In this document: piece after piece, positions 47,373-57,358 of the stretch
How the letters are laid out: each line of letters opens with the position of its first letter
Position numbering within the stretch: the stretch's first letter is position 1
Assembly: GCA_021790815.1 (NCBI GenBank)
Contig: JAJYFT010000003.1
Span: forward strand, 1-64,000
Source: Actinomycetes bacterium
GTDB taxonomy: Bacteria; Actinomycetota; Acidimicrobiia; Acidimicrobiales; JABEUL01
Direction: 5' to 3'
Length of the DNA stretch: 64,000 nucleotides
The notes under the pieces: generated by a model
Seen by the model: the letters and a program-made list of their open reading frames with translations, nothing else
Databases searched by the model: none
Told to the model about the DNA's origin: nothing
Position numbers and translations under genes: made by a program

Positions 47373-47750
47373 CTACTTACGAACCTTCTTCTTTCCTGCA
47401 ACTGTTTTCTTGGGTCCTTTCCGTGTTCGGGCGTTAGTGTGTGTTCTTTGCCCTCTAACAGGAAGACCTCTCCTATGTCGGATGCCTTGGTAGCAACCAA
47501 TGTCCATCTTCCTTTTTTTGTCACTTGCTACATCGCGTCTTAAATCACCCTCAACTTTTAAGTTTTCATCAATAAAAGCACGGATCTTGTTTATCTCTTC
47601 GTCAGTTAAATCTCTAACTTTTGTATCAACCGAAATCTCAGTCACTTCACAAATATTCTTTGCTTCTGATCTCCCAATTCCAAAAATATAGGTTAAAGCA
47701 ATCTCTAACCTTTTATCTCTTGGGATGTCAACACCTGCAATACGCGCCAT
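47373..47750 (-). CDS. rpsM: 30S ribosomal protein S13
   Basis: S13, which contacts the P-site tRNA and L5. I chose the ATG at 47750 ([14 protein letters not shown]), the universal N-terminus, one base after the rpmJ stop; the frame continues upstream through rpmJ and would add 12 residues. The [19 protein letters not shown] segment is standard. Length 125 residues. Confidence 0.97.
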   Translation of the reverse strand: MARIAGVDIPRDKRLEIALTYIFGIGRSEAKNICEVTEISVDTKVRDLTDEEINKIRAFIDENLKVEGDLRRDVASDKKRKMDIGCYQGIRHRRGLPVRGQRTHTNARTRKGPKKTVAGKKKVRK

Positions 47751-47751
47751 G

Positions 47752-47865
47752 CTAGCCCTGCCTTTGCTTGTGACGTGGGTTCTCACAAATGACCATTACA
47801 ACTCTGTGTCTTCTGATCACCTTACATTTTTCACATATCGGTTTTACGCTTGGACGAACTTTCAT
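47752..47865 (-). CDS. rpmJ: 50S ribosomal protein L36
   Basis: A 37-residue gene too short for usual ORF calling. Translation from ATG at 47865 gives [19 protein letters not shown] followed by [18 protein letters not shown]. The zinc ligands C11, C14, C27 and H32 are all present, so this is the C+ (zinc-binding) L36. It sits in its normal place between infA and rpsM. Confidence 0.96.
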   Translation of the reverse strand: MKVRPSVKPICEKCKVIRRHRVVMVICENPRHKQRQG

Positions 47866-47905
47866 CTTTTCTCTCTTAAAATTGGAATATAAATGTCTTT
47901 AAAAT

Positions 47906-48130
47906 TTATTTATAACGGTATGTTATGCGACCTCTATTGAGGTCATATGGAGTTATTTCAACCTGCACTCGATCACCCGAAAGTATCCGTATTCTATGCA
48001 TCCTCATCTTACCTGACGAATGTGCGAGAATCTTATGACCATTCTCGAGTTCAACTCTGAACATAGCATTAGGAAGCGGCTCAACAACCGTACCTTCTAA
48101 CACTATTGCCTCTTCTTTAGCTTTTTGCAG
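47906..48130 (-). CDS. infA: Translation initiation factor IF-1, apparent CTG start
   Basis: IF-1 occupies the A site during initiation. The OB-fold core [33 protein letters not shown] and [13 protein letters not shown] is intact. The only usual start codon in the frame is a GTG at 48103, but it would remove the conserved N-terminal stretch AKEEAIV. No ATG, GTG or TTG lies between the upstream in-frame stop and that GTG. A CTG at 48130, five bases after a GGAGG, gives [15 protein letters not shown] and 74 residues, close to the usual 72. I therefore infer CTG initiation. A sequencing error that hides an ATG is the alternative. Confidence 0.85.
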   Translation of the reverse strand: MQKAKEEAIVLEGTVVEPLPNAMFRVELENGHKILAHSSGKMRMHRIRILSGDRVQVEITPYDLNRGRITYRYK

Positions 48131-48258
48131 ATATACCTCCGTGTAGTTTGCTAATTTAGCTATTTACAATAATTTAGAAATAACTTCATCAGACTAAAAT
48201 TTACGCTTTTTTATAACAAATACCTTCGTTACATAGCGCGAACTTATATAATAGCACG

Positions 48259-48999
48259 TTACAAACGTGTCAAAATCTCTGGTCCAGATTCCGTCACCGC
48301 AATTGTGTGCTCAAAGTGTGCAGAAAGTAGACCGTCCTTTGTAACGACACTCCAGCCATCGTCTAAAACCCGAGTCTCATACCCTCCTTCATTGACCATC
48401 GGCTCTACTGCAAAAACGTGACCTTCTCTTAAAATTGGTCCTGGGCTGCCCGGCCAATAGTTTGTGACCTGGGGTTCTTCGTGCATTTGTGTTCCAATTG
48501 CATGGCCAACATACTCACGAACAACTGAATAACCGGCAGAAACTGCGACCTTTTCAACGGCTCTTCCAATCTCATTCAATCTATTTCCTGAAAACATCTG
48601 GTCAATTCCTGCATAAAGAGCCTTTTCCGTTACATCAATTAACCTGCTAACTCTTTCAGAAACTTTTCCCACTCCCATTGAAAACGCAGCATCTCCATGG
48701 TATCCATCGACTATCGCGCCACAGTCAATCGATATAAGATCACCTTCTTCAAGCCGATATCCGCCAGGTATTCCATGGACAATCATGCTGTTAGGCGAGG
48801 AACAAATTGTGGCAGGAAAACCATGGTATCCAAGGAAATTTGACTTAGCTAATCTCTTATCTAGAACGTCTCGTGAGATTTTATCAAGCTCTAAAGTTGT
48901 AACTCCAGGAACAATTTTTTCTTTTATTTTTTCGTGAATTTCGGCAACAACTTTGCCAGCCTTTCTCATTTTCTCAATCTCATCTTTCGAACGCCTCAA
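48259..48999 (-). CDS. map: Methionine aminopeptidase, type I
   Basis: Removes the initiator Met from new proteins. Metal ligands are the two aspartates in SIDCGAIVDGYHGDAAF, the His in VGHAIGTQMHEEP and the two glutamates near AVEPMV and FEHTIAV. I chose the TTG at 48999 because GGTGGG lies just upstream and the protein then starts at MRRSKDEIEKMRKAG, the usual form; the frame is open to 49014. Length 246 residues. Gaps of about 128 bp to infA and 260 bp to adk suggest that internal promoters are possible. Confidence 0.95.
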   Translation of the reverse strand: MRRSKDEIEKMRKAGKVVAEIHEKIKEKIVPGVTTLELDKISRDVLDKRLAKSNFLGYHGFPATICSSPNSMIVHGIPGGYRLEEGDLISIDCGAIVDGYHGDAAFSMGVGKVSERVSRLIDVTEKALYAGIDQMFSGNRLNEIGRAVEKVAVSAGYSVVREYVGHAIGTQMHEEPQVTNYWPGSPGPILREGHVFAVEPMVNEGGYETRVLDDGWSVVTKDGLLSAHFEHTIAVTESGPEILTRL

Positions 49000-49261
49000 T
49001 TTACACCCACCCAAAAAGTGATACCACTTTTAATAGCCATCTCAAATATTCTCATCAGGTAGTCTCACTAGTTCTTCTATTCGTGTCAATTTGATATAAA
49101 TACATAATTTGCAACTCGTAAAAAATAGTCCTCTAAAACAAATATCCTGAGAGCAACTTTCGATCAATAAAAATGCCACGCTGCCGTACTTGCTTTGCAC
49201 ATACTATATGATTCAAAATATTCCTTTGTTGCAACTGGTTCACAATAGCTATTGTAATGAG

Positions 49262-49927
49262 TCAGTTTCGACTAAGTTTCGATTCAATAGCTTTTATGAC
49301 CCTCGAAAGGACAACATCAGCAGTCCCAACTCCGTTAATAGTAGACAAAAGTGACTTCTCACGATAGAAGTCTACAAGTGGTGCAGTTTGTTCATCATAA
49401 AGAGTAAGCCTTCTAATAATTGCATCTTCTGTATCGTCATCTCTTTGGATGACTTCACCACCGCAAATATCGCATGTCCAATTAATTTTAGGAGGTTGAG
49501 AAGTCGAATATACAGCCTGGCAATCAATACATACTCTCCTTGATGCAAGCCTTCTTAATACAACACCAGTGGGAACCTCTAGGTCAACTACTAGGTTAAG
49601 ACTCAAAGGAAGGAGCATCTCTTCTAGGAGTACTGCCTGAGAAACAGTTCTAGGGTATCCATCCAAAATAAACCCTTTCTCCCTTGCGCCGTCTCTGTCC
49701 AATCTCTCAGCAACCATCTTATTTACAACTTCATCAGGTATAAGCTCACCTTTTTCCATTGATTTCTTTGCTTCAAGGCCTAATACAGTTTCAGCCCTCA
49801 CAGCTGCTCTAAGCATGTCACCAGTCGCGATATGTGGGACAGCATAAAAACGTGACAATCGAACACATTGAGTTCCTTTTCCTGCGCCCTGTTTTCCCAG
49901 GACAACTACAAATGCCCCCTTGTTCAC
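49262..49927 (-). CDS. adk: Adenylate kinase
   Basis: Balances ATP, ADP and AMP. The P-loop GKQGAGKGT is at residues 11-19, ATGDMLR binds AMP, and the LID has four cysteines C133, C136, C152 and C155, the zinc-binding long form. Length 221 residues. It starts at GTG directly after the secY stop (TAGGTG). Confidence 0.97.
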   Translation of the reverse strand: MNKGAFVVVLGKQGAGKGTQCVRLSRFYAVPHIATGDMLRAAVRAETVLGLEAKKSMEKGELIPDEVVNKMVAERLDRDGAREKGFILDGYPRTVSQAVLLEEMLLPLSLNLVVDLEVPTGVVLRRLASRRVCIDCQAVYSTSQPPKINWTCDICGGEVIQRDDDTEDAIIRRLTLYDEQTAPLVDFYREKSLLSTINGVGTADVVLSRVIKAIESKLSRN

Positions 49928-51214
49928 CTAGTTAAGAAAACTCTCGTAGTTTCTCATCACCAGTTGACCATCAAGTTGCCTCAGGGTCTCAAGTGTGACT
50001 CCAACAGATATAAGAACAGTGACTCCAAAAAAAGGAACCTGCTTTATATTCCAAAGAACTAGAGGAATGGCAGGTAGGACTGCAAAGATAGCTAGATAAA
50101 GTGAACCAGGAAGCGTAATCCGATTCAAAATTCTACTCAGGTAACGTTCTGTCGGAAGTCCAGGTCTAATTCCAGGTATATATCCACCTTGTTTTCTAAT
50201 CTGCTCTGCCTGAAGCTGTGGGTCAAACTGAATTCGAACGAAGAAAAATGCAAACAAGACAATCAACGCGCCATAAGTAAATATATAAATTATGCTCGTT
50301 GAAGCTAAATTATTCTTCACAAAATTTGTGAGTGGTTGCCATGGAATAATATTGGACAAAAGTACAGGAATATACAGTAATGAGCTAGCAAAAATTACTG
50401 GTACAACACCACTTTGATTAACTTTCAAGGGAATATAAGTTGATTGACCAGCCATTTGACGCCTTCCAACAATTCTTTTTGCGATAACCATTTGGATTCG
50501 TCGCTGACCTTGCTCCATAAAAACAATCGCTACAAGCATTGCAAGAGTTAAAGCCATTATCACCCAAAACTTAAACTGTCCTGCTTGAGATAAAACTATC
50601 GCTCCAACACCTGGTAAAGTCGCCACTACATTTGCAAAGATAAGGATAGACATCCCTTGACCAATCCCGTGCTGGGTTATTAACTCACCCAACCACATGA
50701 CAAACGCTGTTCCAGCCGTTAGTGTCAGAACAATAAATGCGGCTCTTGGAAATGTCCAGTCCGGGATAAGATCAACTGAACTGCCTGTGTTGAATATCCC
50801 ACCAGTGTGAAAGGCATACGTTAACCCAGATGCCTGCATAATTGCGAGCCCAACGGTCAAATAACGCGTAGTCTGAGTTAGTTTTTTCTGTCCTACTGGT
50901 CCTTGCTCTCTCCATTCAGCTAGTTTCGGAATTGCAGTTGTCAACATCTGCACAATGATCGAACTAGTTATGTAAGGCATTATCCCTAGCCCGAAAACAG
51001 CCATTTTAGTAATAGCGCCACCCGTAAACAAGCTGAGATACGCGAGAATACCGTTATTCTGTGCCTGTTGCTTCAAAGCTTGGAGCTGATGAACATCAAC
51101 CCCTGGTACTGGTATATTTGCACCAAGTTGATAGGCTCCAATTACAAAGACGGTAAATAGAACTTTCTTTCTTAAGTCACCTACTTTGAAAATGTTAGAA
51201 AGTCTAGATAGCAC
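49928..51214 (-). CDS. secY: Protein translocase subunit SecY
   Basis: The central pore of the Sec translocon. At 428 residues it shows ten hydrophobic segments. Hallmarks are the N-terminal ANIPVPGVDV, the plug and loop motifs TRYLTVGLA, MWLGELITQHGIGQGMSILIF and QGGYIPGIRPGLPTERYLSRI. It is encoded in its standard place after rplO, 43 bp downstream of it, and is followed by adk. Confidence 0.97.
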   Translation of the reverse strand: MLSRLSNIFKVGDLRKKVLFTVFVIGAYQLGANIPVPGVDVHQLQALKQQAQNNGILAYLSLFTGGAITKMAVFGLGIMPYITSSIIVQMLTTAIPKLAEWREQGPVGQKKLTQTTRYLTVGLAIMQASGLTYAFHTGGIFNTGSSVDLIPDWTFPRAAFIVLTLTAGTAFVMWLGELITQHGIGQGMSILIFANVVATLPGVGAIVLSQAGQFKFWVIMALTLAMLVAIVFMEQGQRRIQMVIAKRIVGRRQMAGQSTYIPLKVNQSGVVPVIFASSLLYIPVLLSNIIPWQPLTNFVKNNLASTSIIYIFTYGALIVLFAFFFVRIQFDPQLQAEQIRKQGGYIPGIRPGLPTERYLSRILNRITLPGSLYLAIFAVLPAIPLVLWNIKQVPFFGVTVLISVGVTLETLRQLDGQLVMRNYESFLN

Positions 51215-51257
51215 CTGTCACTCCAAATTCGAATTATCTGAATTATAACCTTAAATT

Positions 51258-51746
51258 CTAGCGGTTTGAAAGCGCACTACCAGAAACTGGCGGTCTCCCA
51301 TGGCCAAACGGCGCAGGAATAATCTCAACTGAACCACCTTTTGCCTCAATCTCTTTTTGAGCAGAAGCTGAAATTGCGTGGACTTTTAATGTTAAAGCTG
51401 AGGATATTTCACCTCTACCTAAAACCTTAACCATTCCCCGTGAGTGCACAAGGCCCTTGTTTCTAAGTATCTCAGGAGTTATGGTGGATTCGTTGAGTCT
51501 ACTAATATCGTCAAGGTTTACGACTTGGTATGTTACTTTAAACGGGTTTTTAAATCCTTTTAGCTTAGGAATTCTTTGGGTAAGAGGAAGTTGACCTCCT
51601 TCAAATCCTGGTCTAACCGAAGAACGAGCATTTTGCCCTTTTGTCCCTCTTCCAGCGGTTTTCCCTCCGTGTCCACCAATACCACGTCCGACCCTGCGTT
51701 TTTTCGTTACGGATCCATAAGCTGGTTTCAAATCATGAATTTTCAT
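51258..51746 (-). CDS. rplO: 50S ribosomal protein L15
   Basis: L15. The glycine/arginine-rich N-terminus RRVGRGIGGHGGKTAGRGTKG is standard (read in two pieces: RRVGRGIGGHGG and KTAGRGTKGQNAR). The C-terminal domain is normal. Length 162 residues. Confidence 0.97.
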   Translation of the reverse strand: MKIHDLKPAYGSVTKKRRVGRGIGGHGGKTAGRGTKGQNARSSVRPGFEGGQLPLTQRIPKLKGFKNPFKVTYQVVNLDDISRLNESTITPEILRNKGLVHSRGMVKVLGRGEISSALTLKVHAISASAQKEIEAKGGSVEIIPAPFGHGRPPVSGSALSNR

Positions 51747-51773
51747 TTTTTACCTTTTAACTAACTTCCTTGA

Positions 51774-51971
51774 TCAATTTTCTGAGCTTATTTGCTCAAC
51801 TTTAACCATGTGGCTAACGCGACGTATCATACCTAAAATCTCTGGTCTATTTGGAAGGTCGTTTGACTTTCCAATTTTACGGAGACCGAGGGCCCGAAGT
51901 GTAGCCTTAGTTTTAGGCTTGACACCGATTACTGATTTAATTTGTGTGACCCGAATTACCTGATTTTCCAT
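51774..51971 (-). CDS. rpmD: 50S ribosomal protein L30
   Basis: L30, 65 residues. IRVTQIKSVIGVKPKTKATLRALGLRK, read in parts, and the C-terminal GMIRRVSHMVKVEQI are typical. It lies two bases after rpsE and 27 before rplO. Confidence 0.96.
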   Translation of the reverse strand: MENQVIRVTQIKSVIGVKPKTKATLRALGLRKIGKSNDLPNRPEILGMIRRVSHMVKVEQISSEN

Positions 51972-51973
51972 AC

Positions 51974-52525
51974 TTACTTCTCCTGCTGTGCTGAAGCTGC
52001 TATTTCTTTTCGTCTTTCCCTATACGCATTCAACACGCCTCTTGGGGTAACTTCTTCAACTGATTTTCCTCTTAGACGAGCGACATCTTCGGGTCGTTTA
52101 AGTGCCTTTAGCCCTGCCATGGTAGCGTGAGCGACATTTAAACCGTTCGAAGACCCAAGTGATTTAGCAAGAATATCGTGAATTCCGGCCATTTCAAGAA
52201 TGGCTCGTGCTGCTCCACCAGCAATAACACCAGTACCCGGAGCTGCCGGTTTGAGCAGAACCCTTCCCGCTCCTGCTTCTCCAATAATCCTGTGAGTTAT
52301 GGTTGAACCAGCTAAAGGAACTTCAATCATGCTCCTTTTAGCAACTTCTATACCTTTTTGAACTGCTAATCCTGCTTCTTTAGCTTTTCCATATCCAAGA
52401 CCAACTTTGCCATTTCCGTCGCCTACCACCATTAACGCCGTAAAAGAAAACCTTCGCCCTCCTTTTACAACCTTTGCAACCCTATTTACTAATATTGTTC
52501 GCTCTTCATACTGAACCTCTACCAT
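51974..52525 (-). CDS. rpsE: 30S ribosomal protein S5
   Basis: S5, involved in mRNA helicase activity and fidelity. [29 protein letters not shown], in parts, forms the dsRNA-binding domain, and [18 protein letters not shown] the conserved C-terminal part. Length 183 residues, including a charged C-terminal tail. Confidence 0.97.
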   Translation of the reverse strand: MVEVQYEERTILVNRVAKVVKGGRRFSFTALMVVGDGNGKVGLGYGKAKEAGLAVQKGIEVAKRSMIEVPLAGSTITHRIIGEAGAGRVLLKPAAPGTGVIAGGAARAILEMAGIHDILAKSLGSSNGLNVAHATMAGLKALKRPEDVARLRGKSVEEVTPRGVLNAYRERRKEIAASAQQEK

Positions 52526-52527
52526 TG

Positions 52528-52890
52528 CTAAAACTCCAAACCAGCTGATCTTGCAGCTTCAGCCAACGCAGCAACTCGACCGTGATATATAAATCCACCC
52601 CGGTCAAAAACAACAGTTTTTATGCCTGCTTCCAATGCACGCTTTGCTACTTTTTCACCGATAATACCCGCAGCTTCAATTCCACTTTTTCTGTTTTCTT
52701 TAAAATCCTTTTCAAGTGTCGAAGCATGAACTAAGGTAGTTCCTTTTTGATCATCAATAATCTGTGCCGAGATGTGCTTTGACGATCGAAATACACAGAG
52801 ACGCGGTCTTTCTGTTGTACCACTAATTTTAATGCGGATTCGAAAATGCCGCTTTTGTCTTGAACTGACTGAGCCTTTAGCTAAGGTCAT
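52528..52890 (-). CDS. rplR: 50S ribosomal protein L18
   Basis: L18 binds 5S r[23 protein letters not shown] and [20 protein letters not shown] are the hallmarks. Length 120 residues. Its ATG overlaps the rplF stop by four bases (ATGA). Confidence 0.97.
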   Translation of the reverse strand: MTLAKGSVSSRQKRHFRIRIKISGTTERPRLCVFRSSKHISAQIIDDQKGTTLVHASTLEKDFKENRKSGIEAAGIIGEKVAKRALEAGIKTVVFDRGGFIYHGRVAALAEAARSAGLEF

Positions 52891-53426
52891 TTTGCGGCTT
52901 TCCCTGCCTTTCTAATAATTCTTTCATTTGCATACCTGACACCTTTTCCTTTATAAGGTTCGGGCTTCCTTAGTTTTCTAATATCTGCAGCAACTTGACC
53001 AACTTTTTCCTTGTCAATACCTTTAACAATTATTTTATTATTGGCTGGAACCTCAAAACTCACTCCATCTGGCGCAGAGACAAAGACTGGATGGCTAAAA
53101 CCTAAAGCGAGCTCTAACTCATTTGGCGCCTTTTGCATTGCACGGTAACCAACGCCAACAATATCAAGCTCCTTTATAAACCCATTAGTTACACCAACTA
53201 CCATGTTTGAAACAAGTGTCCGTGTTAGCCCATGTAGAGACCGAGCTGATCTACTTTCTTCAGATCGTTCGACATATAGAGTATCACCATCTTGCCTTAT
53301 CAAAATAGTTAGAGGAATTGTCCTCTCAAGATCTCCGTTAGGTCCTTTGACTTTTACCCTGTCACCATCGATATTAACTTCAACATTGCTTGGAACTGCA
53401 ATTGGAGTACGTCCTATTCTAGACAT
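52887..53426 (-). CDS. rplF: 50S ribosomal protein L6
   Basis: L6, near the factor-binding site. The N-terminus [14 protein letters not shown] and the C-terminus [16 protein letters not shown] are standard, as is GVGYRAMQK. Length 179 residues. Confidence 0.97.
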   Translation of the reverse strand: MSRIGRTPIAVPSNVEVNIDGDRVKVKGPNGDLERTIPLTILIRQDGDTLYVERSEESRSARSLHGLTRTLVSNMVVGVTNGFIKELDIVGVGYRAMQKAPNELELALGFSHPVFVSAPDGVSFEVPANNKIIVKGIDKEKVGQVAADIRKLRKPEPYKGKGVRYANERIIRKAGKAAK

Positions 53427-53475
53427 TCAATTCTCCTCTTCCGGTTTTACTATACCTATGATTGTGCTAAACCTA

Positions 53476-53880
53476 CTACCAAACATGACACAAAATCTCT
53501 CCACCCATGTTGGCTTTCCTAGCTTCACGATCGGTCATTAGGCCTTTTGAAGTTGAAATGATTGCAAGTCCAAGTCCTCCAAGGACACGAGGAACCTGAT
53601 CGGCTCTCGCGTAAATCCTAAGACCTGGTTTTGAAACCCTTCTCAAACCACCGATCGTTCTTTCTCTCTCTTGTGTATACCTAAGATCTAACTCAAGAGT
53701 GCTGCCGACACTATTTTGATTATCTACTAACTTATAGCCAGCTAAGTAACCTTCTCTCGTAAGAATTTGAGCAAGTGCAACCTTTAGCTTTGATGAAGGC
53801 ATCTTTACAGACGGCTTCATTGCAAGATTTGCATTCCTAATTCTAGTTAGCATATCTGCTATAGGATCGGTCATAGTCAT
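53476..53880 (-). CDS. rpsH: 30S ribosomal protein S8
   Basis: S8, a central-domain assembly protein. [13 protein letters not shown] and the C-terminal [20 protein letters not shown] are typical. Length 134 residues. A 49-bp gap precedes rplF. Confidence 0.97.
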   Translation of the reverse strand: MTMTDPIADMLTRIRNANLAMKPSVKMPSSKLKVALAQILTREGYLAGYKLVDNQNSVGSTLELDLRYTQERERTIGGLRRVSKPGLRIYARADQVPRVLGGLGLAIISTSKGLMTDREARKANMGGEILCHVW

Positions 53881-53895
53881 ACGTTTAAGCCCTCC

Positions 53896-54081
53896 TTACC
53901 AACTCGACTTCGTAACACCGGGAACCTCACCTGCGTGCACCATTTCTCTAAAACATATCCTGCAAAGACCAAATTTTTTAAAAACGGCTTTCGGGCGACC
54001 GCATCTAAGACATCGAGTGTATGCTCTCACTTTATATTTTGGTACTCTTTGTTGTTTTTGAACTAAGGCTTTTTTTGCCAT
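53896..54081 (-). CDS. rpsN: 30S ribosomal protein S14, zinc type
   Basis: The short Zn-binding S14. C24, C27, C40 and C43 (CLRCGRP and CRIC) hold zinc, so this is the C+ form. Length 61 residues. The segment [20 protein letters not shown] is standard. Confidence 0.97.
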   Translation of the reverse strand: MAKKALVQKQQRVPKYKVRAYTRCLRCGRPKAVFKKFGLCRICFREMVHAGEVPGVTKSSW

Positions 54082-54083
54082 CT

Positions 54084-54668
54084 TTAATTTCCTTCCCGTT
54101 TGAATGGGAACCCAAGCGCAACAAGTAGCGCTTTACCTTCTTCATTACTTTTTGCTGTTGTTACGATAGTTATATCCATACCCCTCGATGCGTCGATTGA
54201 ATCGTAATCTATTTCGGGGAATATTAATTGTTCTACAACTCCAAAAGTGTAGTTTCCTTTACCATCAAAAGATTTATTTGGCAATCCTCTAAAGTCTCGA
54301 ATTCTTGGAATCGATATAGCTACAAGTCTGTCGTAAAACTCCCACATCCTATCGCCTCTAAGTGTAACTTTCGCGCCAATCGGGTTGCCTTCACGCAGTT
54401 TAAATTGAGAAATTGATATTTTAGCTTTTGTTACTAAAGGCTTTTGTCCAGTGATCTTTTCAAGATCTCTTAGTGCACCATCTAAAAGCGATTGCTGCTG
54501 GGTAGCTTTGCCAACTCCCATATTTATAACAATCTTTGATAGAGTTGGTACTTCCATAATGTTTTTGAAGTGCAACGATTCTTTTAATTCATTTCTAATA
54601 GTTGAAAGATATCGCTCTTTTAGTCTCGGCACTTTGCGCTCTGTTTGAAAAGAAGTAGATGATGCCAT
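54084..54668 (-). CDS. rplE: 50S ribosomal protein L5
   Basis: L5 binds 5S rRNA and contacts the P-site t[32 protein letters not shown] and [17 protein letters not shown] are hallmark motifs. Length 194 residues, with a slightly longer N-terminus than average. Confidence 0.97.
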   Translation of the reverse strand: MASSTSFQTERKVPRLKERYLSTIRNELKESLHFKNIMEVPTLSKIVINMGVGKATQQQSLLDGALRDLEKITGQKPLVTKAKISISQFKLREGNPIGAKVTLRGDRMWEFYDRLVAISIPRIRDFRGLPNKSFDGKGNYTFGVVEQLIFPEIDYDSIDASRGMDITIVTTAKSNEEGKALLVALGFPFKREGN

Positions 54669-54971
54669 TTAAAGGTCGCCTCCACATTTTCCACAGACTC
54701 TTTTTTTTGAGCTGTCGCTCAATTCGTAAGAAATTCGTGTCGGGCCACAGGACGAGCAGACAATCGCAACGTTGGAAGCATTGACAGGCATATCTTTATC
54801 AATAATGCCACCTTGCATCATTGCTTTAGTAGCTTTAGTATGCTTCTTAACAACATTGACTCTATCGACTATTACTTTATTCGTGTGTGGGAATACATGC
54901 ATTACCTCACCTTCACGTCCTTTGTCCTTGCCAGTAAGTACTCTGACTTTATCTCCCTTTTTAATTTTCAT
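54669..54971 (-). CDS. rplX: 50S ribosomal protein L24
   Basis: L24 begins 50S assembly and sits at the tunnel exit. The KOW motif KKGDKVRVLTGKDKGREGEV is at the N-terminus. Cysteines C72, C75, C93 and C96 form two CxxC pairs near the C-terminus, as in the zinc-ribbon form of L24. Length 100 residues. Confidence 0.96.
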   Translation of the reverse strand: MKIKKGDKVRVLTGKDKGREGEVMHVFPHTNKVIVDRVNVVKKHTKATKAMMQGGIIDKDMPVNASNVAIVCSSCGPTRISYELSDSSKKRVCGKCGGDL

Positions 54972-55340
54972 CTATATAACCTCCGGAGCAAGTGAGATAA
55001 TTCGCATAAATCGTTTCTCTCGCAACTCACGGCCCACAGGCCCAAAAATACGAGTACCTCGAGGTTGCATCTGCTCATTAATCAAAACTGCAGCGTTCTC
55101 ATCAAATCTTATGTAGCTTCCGTCTGGTCGTCTTTTTTCTTTTTTCGTCCTGACGACAACACACTTGACAACATCACCCTTTTTTACCCCCGCACCTGGA
55201 ATAGCATCTTTAACCGTGGCAACAAAAATATCGCCAATCGACGCGTACCGGCGTCTGGAACCTCCAAGAACTTTGATGCAAAGAACTTCTTTAGCTCCAG
55301 AGTTATCCGCAACCTTAAGCCTAGTTTCTTGCTGAATCAT
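54972..55340 (-). CDS. rplN: 50S ribosomal protein L14
   Basis: L14, at the intersubunit bridge. [33 protein letters not shown] and [16 protein letters not shown] are standard. Length 122 residues. It overlaps rpsQ by four bases (ATGA). Confidence 0.98.
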   Translation of the reverse strand: MIQQETRLKVADNSGAKEVLCIKVLGGSRRRYASIGDIFVATVKDAIPGAGVKKGDVVKCVVVRTKKEKRRPDGSYIRFDENAAVLINEQMQPRGTRIFGPVGRELREKRFMRIISLAPEVI

Positions 55341-55618
55341 CTGGCACGCTCCACAATTTCAACAAGCCTCCAATGCTTACTTTTTGATAGCGGCCGAGTT
55401 TCAACAACTTTCACTTTGTCTCCAATATTGGCATCATTAGCTTCATCATGGACATAGAGTTTCTTCGTCTGTTGAACAATCTTCTTATAACGAGGATGTC
55501 GAACTCTTTCAATAACAGCAACTACACACGTCTTTTGCATGGCAGTTGATACTACTATTCCTTCACGCTCTTTTCGACGGGTTCTTACGTTTTCTATATT
55601 TTCTTCAACTTCATTCAT
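55337..55618 (-). CDS. rpsQ: 30S ribosomal protein S17
   Basis: S17, an OB-fold assembly protein. The core [21 protein letters not shown] and HPRYKKIV are present. I chose the ATG at 55618 (MNEVEEN); it lies inside the end of rpmC. A longer frame would add a lysine-rich extension of 11 residues. The start gives 93 residues, slightly longer than usual because of about 15 acidic N-terminal residues. Confidence 0.94.
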   Translation of the reverse strand: MNEVEENIENVRTRRKEREGIVVSTAMQKTCVVAVIERVRHPRYKKIVQQTKKLYVHDEANDANIGDKVKVVETRPLSKSKHWRLVEIVERAR

Positions 55619-56015
55619 CTTCATCCGCCTCTGTAGCTTCTTCATCTTCAACCGAAGAATTCACTTCAATTGCATCTTCTTCACTATGATCTATCTTGCT
55701 CTTAATTTCGACATCAATCTCATCTGAACTATCTTGATCTGGTTCTTCATCTACCTCAAGTTCTTCGATAGTAGATACTTTAAGTTTTCTAGTTTTCAAT
55801 GAAACTGGTTTTAAATGTTCAATACCAAGCTCATCTTCATGAAGAATTGTTAAAATGCGTGCGATCTCTTGCTTAACTTTCTTTATTTCAGACACATTGT
55901 CGAGCTGTCCCGTTGCTGCCCGAAACCTCAAGGACACTAGAGCTTGCCGACTTTCATTCAATCTCCCTACCAACTCAGCGGTGTGATACGTAGCTAGTTC
56001 TTTAGCCTTCGTCAT
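55611..56015 (-). CDS. rpmC: 50S ribosomal protein L29 with long acidic C-terminal tail
   Basis: The first 65 residues are a normal L29 ([47 protein letters not shown]). They are followed by about 68 extra residues: a short basic hinge ([11 protein letters not shown]) and then an Asp/Glu-rich tail to the end ([20 protein letters not shown] and so on). Typical L29 has 60-75 residues; this one has 134. L29 sits at the exit of the peptide tunnel and near the docking site for SRP and trigger factor. The tail is disordered-looking. Whether it binds chaperones is not known. The rpsQ start lies inside its final codons. Confidence 0.93.
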   Translation of the reverse strand: MTKAKELATYHTAELVGRLNESRQALVSLRFRAATGQLDNVSEIKKVKQEIARILTILHEDELGIEHLKPVSLKTRKLKVSTIEELEVDEEPDQDSSDEIDVEIKSKIDHSEEDAIEVNSSVEDEEATEADEDE

Positions 56016-56431
56016 ACTTGCACCTCCAGTGGATTTCTTACAACAAATCGAGCCTTCATGGGAAGCTTTTGAATCGCTAGGTTCATAGCTTCTTTGGCTA
56101 GCTCCTCATTCACTCCAGCTAGTTCGAATAGTATTCGACCTGGTTTTATTACTGCAACCCAAAGCTCCGGATTCCCTTTTCCAGAACCCATTCTCGTCTC
56201 TGCTGGCTTTTTCGTAACTGGTTTGTCTGGGAAAATACGAATCCAAACTTTCCCACCACGTCGGACATGTCTAGTCATTGCAATACGAGCAGCTTCAATT
56301 TGACGGGCCGTCAACCAAGCTGGTTCAAGAGCCTGAATTCCAAAATCTCCGAAACTCACATCAGATCCACCCTTTGCCATTCCAGTCATCCGCCCACGAT
56401 GGGTCTTTCTGTAACGCACTTTTTTAGGCAT
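56012..56431 (-). CDS. rplP: 50S ribosomal protein L16
   Basis: L16, close to the peptidyl-transferase centre. [39 protein letters not shown] in parts and [19 protein letters not shown] are standard. I chose the ATG at 56431 (the MPKK start); an earlier one at 56437 adds two residues. Its end overlaps rpmC by four bases. Confidence 0.97.
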   Translation of the reverse strand: MPKKVRYRKTHRGRMTGMAKGGSDVSFGDFGIQALEPAWLTARQIEAARIAMTRHVRRGGKVWIRIFPDKPVTKKPAETRMGSGKGNPELWVAVIKPGRILFELAGVNEELAKEAMNLAIQKLPMKARFVVRNPLEVQV

Positions 56432-56439
56432 TAACATAG

Positions 56440-57354
56440 TTAATCGGACTCCTTTCTGAAGTGTGGTGTCTCGTGATGCTCTCCACGTATTCTTCTTTCA
56501 ATCTCTTCTTCTTCTGCTAAAAGCTTCTCAAGGGCATCACCATCTGGACCTGAATTTGAAAGCTCTTCTTTTTCAATGGGAACTTCTGACTCTCCGAAAA
56601 CAGTCTGGTCTGGACGGCGCTTTCCTCCACCAGCAGTAATGATTCTTCGGGGCTTAAGTTGACCAGAAGTCTCTCCAACCGCCATTGCCGCTTCTTGGTG
56701 AATTTTATCCTCGGAAGTAGTCTTGTAAGGAACAATATCGCCTTTATAAATCCAAACTTTAACCCCAATTCGGCCAAATGTGGTCCTAGCTTCCCTGAAA
56801 CCGTAGTCAACATCTGCCCTAAGGGTATGAAGAGGGACACGACCTTCACGATACGATTCTTTTCTAGCCATTTCAGCTCCACCAAGTCGGCCTGAACATT
56901 GGACTTTAACGCCCTGACCACCAGCCTTTTGAACCATTTGAATAGCTCTTTTCATTGCACGTCTGAAGCTAATTCTTCTTGAAAGCTGATCTGCAATACC
57001 TTGTGCAATTAGTGCTGCATCAAGTTCAGGTTGTTTAATTTCCTGAATGTTAAGAGAAATTTTAGAGTTACCTGTTATGTGTTCAAGCCTCTTTCTAAGC
57101 CTCTCCGCCTCTTGACCTTTACGCCCAATTACAATACCTGGCCTTGCCGTATGTACATCAACTCTAAGTCTGTCTCTGGTTCTCTCGATTTCTACCCTAC
57201 TTACCGCTGCGGCTTCTAGCTCTCGCATTAGGTAGTCTCGAATTTTCCAGTCTTCTATAACTAGTTTCTTGTAGTCTCGGTCCTCAAACCAACGTGATTT
57301 CCAATCAGTAGTTATACCTAGCCTAAATCCATATGGATTAACTTTCTGTCCCAT
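56440..57354 (-). CDS. rpsC: 30S ribosomal protein S3 with C-terminal extension
   Basis: S3, at the mRNA entry channel. [20 protein letters not shown] and the KH motif [15 protein letters not shown] are standard, as is the C-terminal [24 protein letters not shown]. The core ends near residue 220. About 80 further residues follow, first with [14 protein letters not shown] and then an acidic stretch [13 protein letters not shown]. Total length 304 residues. Actinobacterial S3 proteins often have tails, but this is at the long end. Confidence 0.96.
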   Translation of the reverse strand: MGQKVNPYGFRLGITTDWKSRWFEDRDYKKLVIEDWKIRDYLMRELEAAAVSRVEIERTRDRLRVDVHTARPGIVIGRKGQEAERLRKRLEHITGNSKISLNIQEIKQPELDAALIAQGIADQLSRRISFRRAMKRAIQMVQKAGGQGVKVQCSGRLGGAEMARKESYREGRVPLHTLRADVDYGFREARTTFGRIGVKVWIYKGDIVPYKTTSEDKIHQEAAMAVGETSGQLKPRRIITAGGGKRRPDQTVFGESEVPIEKEELSNSGPDGDALEKLLAEEEEIERRIRGEHHETPHFRKESD

Positions 57355-57358
57355 TTAA

